A stretch of 60,000 bases of DNA. It comes from Bolinopsis microptera (lineage: Eukaryota; Ctenophora; Tentaculata; Lobata; Bolinopsidae). The notes under the pieces are model-generated. The model ran no database searches. It saw only the letters and a program-made list of their open reading frames with translations, and was not told the DNA's origin. The position numbers and the translations under genes are program-made. This document shows positions 25,001-37,000 of the stretch, piece by piece. The stretch is taken from the NCBI RefSeq assembly GCF_026151205.1, contig NC_087083.1, positions 5,436,460 to 5,496,459 on the forward strand, written 5' to 3'. The stretch's first letter is position 1. Each line of letters starts with the position of its first letter.

Positions 25001-28000
25001 CCCCCCCCCCCCCCCATCTAGACTCATGATCAGCTCCTCTAACCTGAGAATCGTTGTAGTAGTACCACTGTCGATTTGGGTTAAGTGCAAATGCCATGTA
25101 GTGACCTCCTCCTATTTGACCCGTGTGAGAAGTTACCGCGTACAGGTCGTAGAATGGTCGAATGTCGTTAGCTTTCTTAGAAGTCTGGAAGTAAGAAGTA
25201 GTAAGTTATGGAGGGGACGGAATTTAAAGTAGAGAAGTAAAGCTGGTTGAATTTGGGTAAGTTAGTGCGTAGGTAGACCATCATTAGACAAAAACTTCAA
25301 TTCCAAAAAAGCAGAAAATCAGACATTATTTTCTCAAAACCAGACTAAAGATATACTCACGGTATTAGACTTCATACTGTTCGTAATGTAGCTTGAACTG
25401 TCCTTGCTGGATTCGAATGGGTTCCGGTTGTTGGAGTTCATGACCTCGTCATCGTCCATACTCGCTATTGACACCTGGTGACAATCAAGATAAATTATAT
25501 CCGTCGTCAAGATCCAAAGTTAAGCGGTGTCACATGGCCACAATATTTACTGTAGATATGCCGAATAGGGTCTGGGCTTTCACTAGACAAATTTACCAAA
25601 CTCGTAATTACACTCACTGCTAACAATATCACGTGGCGTGCACCCAAACTCGCGCGCAAAAATGCAAGCATTCAGAAATGACGAAAAGATATGGCACTCC
25701 ACTGTACTGTATAGGCAAGGACCCTTAAGCACGAGGTCCTGGGGCAGGGCGTTGGAACCACTAAAAGTAAAAACCAGGAACAAGGAAGCACCGACAGGAT
25801 CACATTTTTCACTGCCAGGCAGGACTTCAGGAAAAGTAAGTCAACAACGAAAGATTGAAAAGAAAACCTCTCACCTCATCATAATCATCACCCCCGTCAC
25901 CCTCGACAAGCACCGTGTTGTGTGTTACACTTTCCGTTCTCATCCTGTCAGACAAGCTTATCTGACCTGGAAAGATGTGGTGAATGAAGTTTGATAATAG
26001 ACAAAGTACCAATTCCTCAAAATATAAAAGAAGCGAAGATATTTTCAGGAAGTCTCTGACCTAAATCGAAATGAATTCGGAAATTGGAGTTGAGGAAATT
26101 AGTACACACAATAAAAACAAAAAACAAGCAAACATTTTGAAAAATCCCGGTTTGATCCCGGCCGATTTTGACCGGGACCGGGATTAAGCCGGGATTCTGG
26201 TCGAGCCTTGATACAGTTCTTTTGTATGATTTTAGGAAATCGCATGATTATGATCAGTGATTCACAACTTCTTGCGACAAATGTCGATACATAAAAAATA
26301 CCTCACCATAAATTCATCACAAATGACAATAATATAAGATTACACCTACTTGACTGAACTAGGAATGGAGATGGGTCGAAGCTGTCTTGGAACGACACCG
26401 TTCGTTTACACTTCACCCATTTACCACCTGCAAATAGTTCAATTATTCTTCTTACCAGCTTGTGGTCTAGTAATACATGTATTTTGATCATGGATAAGAT
26501 TCAGTGTTGGTCGATCGGACAAGTTTTCTTAGAAATTGAACTTCCGGTGCCTCTAGTTTCGATTTAAACAAACATTGCATCGATCTTAGCTCGCACGCGT
26601 CGAGATTGCGCGTTTTTCGCGCGATTGTTCAATGGTAAATAACATTCGGAGTTCACGGCGGGACGACACAGAAGACATTTCCCTTCATCATTGTAGAGTT
26701 TACGAAGATAAGCTTTCAGAGGTCTCACTAAACTGCTCGTACTTATAGACACTATGATATGAACAACTAAATAGCACCTTAAACCCAACTTGGAACCACA
26801 TCCAAGGGCCGTACACACCCCAGAAAAGCTATAATTCAAGTCAAAAATATATTCACTCTGCCCTGTATGCGATTTGTGTTCCCGGGTAGGTGGCACAGCT
26901 ATAATCTTCCAATCTGTAATTATATTCGCAAAGTTCACCAATCACCATGCAAGGATCCCATTTATTTACGGAAGATATACTCTAGTGGCGGGTATGTAAA
27001 TATTTGGCACTTTATTCAGGATCAATCAGGTGGTTTAATAACCTTGGAAGGAAAACCGCTTAAGATGTATGATGAGGAAAGGAGGTAATTTCCAGATATC
27101 AAGTTTCTTGATCGCAGTCTTGTGAGAAGAACACCGTGTACAGTACCTTTATCAGGGAGATAAGGAGTTAAGATAAGAGTTACATTAGGGGTCACGTTCA
27201 CATATTACGTAATCAGCCGAGGGGGGAGGGGGGGGTCGGGTGGGTTTCCAAATGATTACGCTGGTGTAATTTTGACACAATAGCTATGTATAAAACTGAG
27301 CACGGAGGGGGGAGGGGTTTAAATTTGTCCAAAAAGTGATTACGTAATATGTGAACGACCCCTTATTACAGATATTGAAGAATCTGTCAATTTCTAGTCA
27401 AGCCTTGAAAATTCGCCAATAAGACCAGCAAATAAATACGTCAAGCAAGATGCAGGACATTGAAAAATACTTTTGGTAACGTTTAAAGGATCAAACAGAT
27501 ATTGTATAAATGATAGATTATCAAGTAATTTGAACGAATAATGAACCAAACCATTCAGCAATCTCCTCTTCTTTTGTGAAACCTTTCAGGCAAAGCGATA
27601 GGTCGACCGACTGTGACTGCCTCAGTTTCGCCTCTTTAACGCTGCTATCCTGAATTATAAAACTCAATAATCTAGCTTTCTCTTGATATGTATCAGTATT
27701 TATTTAATTAATTTACTCGAAAAGTTAGTTCATTAGAAAAAAACGTGGATATTTACAATATGAATATAATAGCTGATGTATTGACAATTACAGTTGTTTT
27801 TAAATTGGTTGAAATTTATTGTTGGTGAAATCCATGTTTTTGTGTGCATTGTGCAAGCTAATCAAGATTAATTACATTTTGGCTAAACTGCCGCAATTCT
27901 TATCGCCGAGAAAAAAGAAGTATGGACTATCTGCATGTTTCATTTTAAAACAAAGTGCTTTACTAAATTTACTAAGAACCTAATACGTATCACTACAAAG

Positions 28001-31000
28001 TAATACAACAGACTTGGGCAAGTAAATAGTTGGCTAGATCTATTTAATTGTATCATGACGTAGCGATTTGTAAATATTACATTCAAATTAGTAAATAAAC
28101 GTAATTATGGATGATTCTGATTTAAGCATTGCATAAAATTTCGCATATTTGTAGACAACAGACATATTACTATAATCAGACGAATATATGATTTGTTCTA
28201 ATCTAAGCTTAGACTTACCTGAAGAATAGTTACATCGTCATCATATTGCCTGATAAGGTGAACAACAGCAGAACTCCAATCAACTGTCAGATAACCGCAA
28301 TCTCCCAGATCTGCGGGACAACAAATGGTTTCAATAGATAAAATTAGAAAACTAGCCTTTTAAAACATTATATCTGAAAATTAAGATATTTAGTCCACTA
28401 TTATAGTATCAAGCTGATCAAACCATTCCATTAGGAAAATAACTCAAACCTGGATCATCGAGAAGTTTGTGTCCATAACATAGCTCTCTCCACTGACAAA
28501 TACAACAGTCCCTTCCGCCCTGTTTCACTTTATTGATATTGATATTGTACATCATATTATCAATAAAATCGTCATCAAACCCGTACATCTTAATCAGATA
28601 ATTCCTAATCCGCTCCCTGATGGTCACAGACTGGCTGACATCCTGGGACGCCATGGTGGGGATAATAAAGGGGGTCCCGAACAAGTTAACCTGACGGTGC
28701 TGCCAGTCGAAGAAGTACTTGTCAATGGTGACGTAATGACGTGAGTAGACCACCACGTAGTCGTCAGGTTTGGGGCCCTCTCCCGGCAGCTCGAACGCGT
28801 ATAGAGGGAAGTTTATGTTGTGGAGGGGTTGGTCGATGCCGATGATGCGTTTAACCACGCTGTTCTCCACATCTACGAACAGGAGGTGTTTGATGGCGGG
28901 GATCTTGGCGATGAGGCGTTTGCGGACGTGGTTGAGTGTGTATTCGTTGTTTAGCCAGAGGCAGTATTGGGTGGTTTTATTGTCGGGATCTAGTCGCACT
29001 ACGAATACCTGGGTCAGAGATTTTATTAATAACATGTATAATTTTTATATAATATAACATGTGTTTATACATAAAACAGTATTTCATAAATGAACCCCAT
29101 CCTTTCATTTAGGACATATTGCAGTTTCTTCACGCTAGTCTTTGTAAAAAAAGATAACATAAAAAGACCGAATATTTTAAAAATAAATAATAATAACGTC
29201 ACGTGACAAGCAACATCTTTTTCTAACCTCGATTATGACATTTTCATTCTCCGGTAGGGGAAGGGAGAGGAAAGAGAAGGGATCGAACGTAACTGAAGTG
29301 AATCCACACGTGCAACATCTTAGGGTCGACTTAAGTTGTCCGTGGAATAGATCCACGATAATTGACCTGATCAATTAGTTCATCATTAGTAAATCTGTTA
29401 AAAGTTTGTCATAATCTTCCAGTCTTAGTAATTGATAACGATACTGTTATCACTATTAATCTACATCCATTTTTATTTTCTATGATTGCGCGAATATCTT
29501 TTTTTTGCACTCGTTTTCGAAATGCTGCACTAATTGGTATTATATAATTGGTCCTATTACCGCCCCTTATATCGCTCCCTAATACCGCGCAGAATATCAT
29601 TACTACCTCCTTTATATAAAACTAGAAAGCCCGTGGTAACAGGGACGAAGCTAGTAGTATTTTTTGAAAGAAAAATTTAATCGCATCAAAAAAGATCCAT
29701 CCCGACCGAAGATACAGCCGATTTAAATATAAAACACTTTAAAGTTTAAACACAACGTAATTACCACAAAACGGATAAAAATGACGTTAAAACAATCTTT
29801 GCACGTGCATGTGTGCATTAAAACACCGTTGCTATGGAACCTTTTGGTTGTTACCTAAATTCCTATTTCTCGTCTGATTTGCACGTGGGCGGTCGTACAT
29901 ACATACAGACAAAAATAATTCTCTGAATTATAGTAGAGACTAGAAAGCCCGTGGTAACGGGGACTAAGCTAGTAGTCTTCTTCGAAAGACTGTTTTAATC
30001 GCATCAAAAAATATCCATCTCAACCGAAGATACAGCCGATTTAAATATAAAACACTTTAAACACAACGTAATTACCACAAAACCGATCAAAATGACGTTA
30101 AAACAATCTTTGCATGTGCATGTGTGCATTAAAACACCGTTGCTATGGAACGTTTTGGTTGTTACCTAAATTCCTATATTTCATCTAATTTGCACGTGGG
30201 CGGTCGTACATACATACATTCTACATACAGAAACAATTCTCTGAATTATAGTAGAGATTACCGGTTGCGTGCCACGTGGTTGTTCCAGAACTCTACAGAA
30301 ACTTCTAGATCGGACCGGTTGTTGCTGTCTTTCATTGGTGTGTACGGTTTTGTTGTAATCCTGAAGGGTGATAGTTGTACTTAAATTAAAGTTTCAAACT
30401 ATTTGGTTATTCAATTGATAATAATTGGCATGATAATCAATTGATTGTGGGATACATTTTCTAAGCTTTAACATTTTCATAGAGCTTATAGATATGGGCA
30501 GTTAAAATAATAGCTTCATTACACGTGACAGTGATTCTGGGTTTTGATTGGTCTCACTCCCCACCAGTATCCAGATCTATTACAGCAAAACCCCAATTTA
30601 CCGCGGAGTTTGGGGGAAAAGAAACATCCGCGGTAAATCAGGGTTTGCGGTAAATCGGGGCGCGGTAAATCGGGATTTTACTTTACTTTATTATAATCAC
30701 CTGTTTAGATCTTCATGCAAACCATCCAACAAGAAATCAAGCAACTCCTGTGCGTCGTGTTGCCCAAACCCGCTAAACTGAGGTGCGAACTTGCCGACAG
30801 TCCACCGCATCTTGAGAGGCGCTATCGTACGTGATGAACAACTCCACAGATTCTTTATTAGAGTTCCGTACCTGAAAATCTAGTCGTCAGAAATGTGTAG
30901 CTATAATGTTAAACGGAAAAATGAATTATGATAAGCGGGAATGTTAGTCAATCCAAGGAAGTCGATGGGGATTTGAACATGCACCCTAAGTACTTCTCCA

Positions 31001-34000
31001 TATTCATAGGTGAAAATAAGTTTAAAAAGTGACACCTTAACCTAAGCTAAAATTTGTTAAACCTGGCTTTTTTTGCGAGAGATTCAAAAAAGGTTTTTGC
31101 AACATCAGTTTAAGTTATTATTAATTCTCTGGGTATTTGTCCATGTGCTTGCTGTGACAAGATGATCAGGGTCCCTGTCATGTGCCTGGGGCAAAAGGGC
31201 AAGGTGTCCACCGAAATATCGATCACCCTGAGACCACAAGGGCTGAGGGGCAAAACATTTGGAGCAAAATGATCAATTTTATTGCTCTCAGGGACTTTCA
31301 AACAGGTTAAATTAACCTCTCTTCAGTTAAATTTCCTTCAGTATAATCTTTTCACATGAACTTTTCAAAATTTAACCTGGCTTTGAAATGTTCACCTAAG
31401 GAGAGGGACTGAGAGGATACTGTAAATTAAATTATTTTTTGTAAGTAGTGCTGAAAGTACATAACTGTGTATTATAATAACTGTGACTTATGAGACCATT
31501 CACCAGAATGATAATTACATTTAAAAGATAAACCAATTAAACACCACAAATGGTAGCAACTTAATTAACTCACTTACCTAAGAGCTAGAAGACCGTTCAA
31601 GCTGTCCGGATTATTCTGGTTCAGTTCCTTCTGGTGCAGCTCCTTCAGAAAATATACCGTCAGAGCACGGGTGTTACTGAGACACTGAGAGAGAGGAATG
31701 TTATTTAAAGAGAGAGGAATGTTACTATTTAAGTAATGATTCATCAAGTCAACATCACAATATCATTTGCATTGCTGAAGGTCCCATAGCATCCACATAC
31801 TGAGATACAACATTATGCTAATAAGATTTCAATTCCCTACACTTTAATCTATATAAAGTCGACAGAGGCTGACCAGACAATGATCTAATTAACGTCCCAA
31901 ACTTTCACCAAAATAGAAACTGCAGCAACGATTGTGGTGAACAAACTAACACTACGCATTTATTGTATAATTTCAAAAGAAGCCCTGAAAATTGAGTCTA
32001 ATTTTTGAGTGAAATTCAATTTACACGAAAGGTAAGTCTAAACAAAATATTGTCTGTGTTTTATGGCTTAATATCTTAAGTTCTAATTTCATCGAATTTT
32101 TCGTTTCGATGATATCTAAAGTTTTAGCTATTTTTGGGGAGGCTATGGGACCTTTAGAATGGAAGCGTTAACGTTTTTGAGATAAATCGAATGATAAAAA
32201 CTGTGAAATCAAACTCAAGATAAAGCATCACCTGAATGCTGCTGTTCATAAAGCAAGTATTGCCCAAGTTGTTAAGACCCGTTGTCCCGTTTACACGTGC
32301 AGTTGGCGCGCGCCTGTCTATAACACGATTCTGTGTCACGATGTTCACTACTTCTTCCGGCCAACTCATATCCGTATTCCTCACCTGAATATTAACTATG
32401 TTAGAACTTTTAAAAGTATGGCGACCAATTTTAAATTACGTCATGATCGTAAAATAAAAATCCATACTTTGTACAGTACGGAGCTAGATCACGAAGAGAA
32501 ATTAGAACATAAATTAGAATAAAGCTTTTAACTTTAAACACGTTTCTAGTACTTATAATTTTGTGCTGTTTTTATGTCAACTATGTCGATTGTCGAAGTC
32601 TGTAGAATTTGGAGAAACTAGTAAGAAAGAAATAAAGAATACCACTGAAGCACTACCTCAATCAGAATATTGTTGAAATGTTGAACACCTAAGCTATCAA
32701 GAGTTTTATCCTCTGTCTCGTCCAGAAGTATTACTTTGTGATTTGGTAGTATTTTCCACAATCTGAGATCTTCACGACCCAGTTTAAGCTTTGTGCTGAG
32801 ATAAATCACATATATCATCAGCAGTATGAATATTATGTAGTTTCTAAATAGAGTAATGACATATTTATTTGTTTTTTGTAAAAATGTCAGATACCAACAC
32901 TGGAGCGTTGTTCATGAAACACTGTGTCTGTCATTTTGCACCATGTGACATCACCACAACACCACGTGACATCACCCCAACACCACGTGACATCACCACA
33001 ACACCACGTGACGTCACCACAACACCACGTGACATCACCACAACAACACGTGACGTCACCACAACACCACGTGACATCACCACAACACCACGTGACATCA
33101 CCACAACACCACGTGACATCACCACAACACCACGTGACATCACCACAACACCACGTGACATCACCACAACACCATGTGACATCACCACAACCTTAACCCA
33201 CCTCAAGAAGTCGATAATAGAACTGAGCGTATCATCAGTATAGAACACCCCAGTGTAACTGAGTACATGACGTGGAATATCAGAGACTGCATTGAACTCA
33301 ATACTGGACTGCAGGTTGAGAGGGATAGAAGGGGCGTTGAGGGCTTCTTGTGCCGTGTGGGTCGGTCTCGGCTGCCTAAATAGAACAATAGCAATGTATA
33401 GCAATATAATATAGTATTATATATAACAATATAAAGCAAGAATTGCGCCCGTTTTCTCAACGATAGGCGGACACTAGATAGTAGATTCCCATCCACTACC
33501 TATGCCGTGGAAATTGGGCCTATACAATATAATAACATATCATTATTATAGTATTACATTTCAGACTAAGAAATACTAATTGGGCAGTTATTAGTTATAC
33601 GATGGTTAACAAACTTTCCCTCGCTTCACCGTTACGACTACTGATAACTACGCTACCGAGGTGACAATGACTTGCAATTGATCCAAATTCACTGCCAACA
33701 TTTTAAATAGATTTAAATTCTTCAATTCCTTGTTACAAAATCTTTTCTTGGAGCGGAACCCCTACATTCTTATCGTTTTTATCTTCTAAAAAAAGTGGCA
33801 TAATTTGCATTATTGTAAAATTCAATTTATAAATTTCGAGATAAGGTAGCGATAAGAAATTTAATGTTTCATGCATATTGGAAAACAGGATGTGCAAAAA
33901 AGACATGGCTTGTCTTTTTCCTTTTTCAAGGTCATAGGAAAAATTTGGTAGGGGCACCAAAATTTTCAGCAAGGGCGCTATTCGAGCTTTTCATCTAGAA

Positions 34001-37000
34001 TTAAAACAAGTCCTTCATATTACGGAGCCAAGGTATGGACTAGCTGCATGTGCACCTTACATCCCATTACGTCATAATGATACTCAATTATTTGCTATAA
34101 GGACACGTTCATTTGAGTTTGAGGATATTGGTAAATATAAGTGACCCTATTAAAAGGCACAGTGTAGTTGACTTTGTCACACTATGAAATTACACAAACC
34201 CTTGATGGTTAGGATAATCGTTTCATCCTCTAGGCTAACTTTGTCACTTAACGATATCTTAATCAGGTGATAAGATATCGCTTAAATACGGCCGGCACGG
34301 AAATGGTTACATTGTCACACTATAAACATGTGACGGAGTAAATATGGACCCCTTGCTGCCGTTTTTGACCAAATTTTTTAGTGTCCAGTTGATTGGATGG
34401 GTACATATGACCATTACCTACATATTTGATGACTTTTTTCGTTAGATGGTGCACTCAGGTTTACTCTGTCACACATTTAAGAAAACATGTGAAGAATGTT
34501 TAGGGCACCCTGATAAGCAATGCTGAGTAGTGTAGGTTTATTTGATGGCCTGGAAGTGCTAGGAATTGTTATTATATCATATAGTCGTAAGGAATTAAAA
34601 CACAGAAGGTACAAACAAGTTTACTTTGTCACATAATCTTGATGATATCTGAACATGTGTGAAATTAAACAAATAATGATATACCAGCTTAAACCCCTTA
34701 TATTCAAACTATGGATCAAACAACACTGCTAGTACCACGCACCAGTCACATAAATCACTATCGGGTGGCAATATGTTAACAGTGTCACAATTAAACTACC
34801 GCAACATGGTCAAAAATAGGGTAATTTCGTCACACAAAAATTATTATAACTCTGTTAGCTCCTTGCTGGCAAAATAACTAGTTCATTGATGATAAAGTTA
34901 CATAGTATTCTAATAGAAGTATAGCTCTTAAAAATAGGGGCAAGACATGTTTACTTTGTCACATCAGTTATTATAAGAGTTAGGTAATCGTCATCAGATT
35001 AACAGATCTTTTTCGTAGTTTGGATCGATTAATATAGGCAATAAAGCATCCTATGCCAATTATAACACACTATCTTGATATTTTTGGGGCAGGGAAAGTT
35101 AATTTTGTCACATTTTCAGCATCTTTGACAAATTAATCTAAAATTGTTAAACTTGAGCCCTGATGTTCTAGACAATATTCTACCAATCGTTTCCGAAAGA
35201 ATGCTGAATTCTAATAGAGTTATAGATCTTCAAAATAGGGGCAAGACATGTTTACTTTGTCACATCAGTTACTATTAGAGTTAGATAATCGTCATCAGAT
35301 TAACAGATCTTTTTCGTAGTTTGGATTGATTTATATAGGTAATAAAGCAGCCTATGATAATTTTTACACACTATCTTGAAATTGTTGGGGCAGGAAAAGT
35401 CAATTTTGTCACATTTTTAGTGATTTTGACAAATTTAACCTAAAATTGTTAAACTTGAGCTCTGATGTTCTGGACAATATTCTACCGATTTTTGTCTGAA
35501 AGAATGTTGAATGCTAATAGAGTCATAGAATATATAGATCTTCAAAATAGGGGCAAGACATGTTTACTTTGTCACATCAGTTATTATAAGAGTTATTATA
35601 AGAGACTATTTCATTTTATAACCATTATTTTTAACCTATTTACGATTTCGTATCATTTTTTGTGACAATGTAAACACTGATCTTAACTTGCATCAACTAC
35701 ATTGTCATCAAAGTTTTCCCGCCTTTCAAACCAAAATCAGATATAAATAATTCGCCCAAAATTTAAAATTCCAAATATTGTGGCGGAATTTACCTCATTT
35801 CCCAATAACCACCTGACCTATGTTGAGTTTCGTCAAGACTTGAAATTGACGGGGCCATCACATCTTCTGACCACCCCATAGCGAAGTAGAGTCTCGCTCG
35901 TTGCGCCAGCACAGCAGAGAGTTCGTATTTGGAGGAGTATATCCCCTGATCGGCGGCTTATCAGGGAGAGACAACATGAACTTTGTGAGCTTATCTTTGA
36001 AGTGCTCTAGATCTTGAATGACATTCAGATGGTAGGGGATTGCATTCCACAATTTAGGTCCCTGAACTGCAAATGAGTTGTCAAACAAGGTGAGGTTTGC
36101 TGTTGAACTGGTTCTACGTTTTGATGGAATTACTGCAAGGTTTCCAAGCCTTGGGCGTGAAACAAATAGAACGTTCAGATCATTGCTGGTCTTTCCGTGG
36201 AGGATTTTCCACATATGGAGAATGATGAATCGCTCCCGCCTTCGTTGAAGAAACATCAGAGATAGATAGACCAGGCGATCCCAGTAGTGGAGATCGCGCA
36301 TTCCTGATATTCTGGCGGTGAATGCTTTCTGTACACTCTCCAGTTCTTGGATATCGCTGATTTTTGAGGGATGCCATAATGGACAGCAATATTCAATCAG
36401 ACTTCGAACCATTGATTTGTATAGCGTCAGCATGATGGAGTGAGATCGTGTGTGAAATACACTGAGAACCCATGATGCTTTTTGGCGAGCTTTATCTGCA
36501 ATGGCTCGTATGTGAGGGGACCAAGAGAGATCACTTGACACTATGACGCCTAAATCCCTGAGCTGATGTATTGGCTCAAGTATAGTGTCTTTGGAAACTG
36601 AGTATTGATAGTGTTCAACCACAAATGGAAGTTCAGATAGTACATATTGGTGGTTGAATTTATGACACATGTACTCAAATTTGTCTTTGTGAAGGGCCAT
36701 ATTATTTCTTTCAGACCAGTCAATGACATTTTGCAGATCTTCTTGGAGGAGCTTGACGTCATGCTCCGATTTGATAGCAATGGATATGCGAGTGTCATCA
36801 GCAAAACATCGAATTATAGAGTGCATGATACAATGTTCGATATCATTGATAAAAATCAAGAAAAGGATCGGCCCCAAAACAGTACCTTGTGGAACTCCGC
36901 TGATTATCAGTGCAAGGATGGACAGATGACCGTCAACAACAACTGCTTGTTTCCGGTCTGAGAGGAAAGATTCTATCCACTTTATGATTTTAGGATGGAT

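Noticed and set aside
26564-26941. 125-codon minus-strand frame as the missing USP32 exon
   Set aside because: It has one CxxC but no LPP..L..HLKRF strand and no fitting splice phase.
32941-33192. CRISPR-like array
   Set aside because: Units are contiguous without spacers, in a eukaryotic intron; it is a minisatellite.
32869-33243. Long open frames in several frames across the minisatellite
   Set aside because: They are by-products of a 21-bp (multiple of three) repeat and lie in an intron of USP32.
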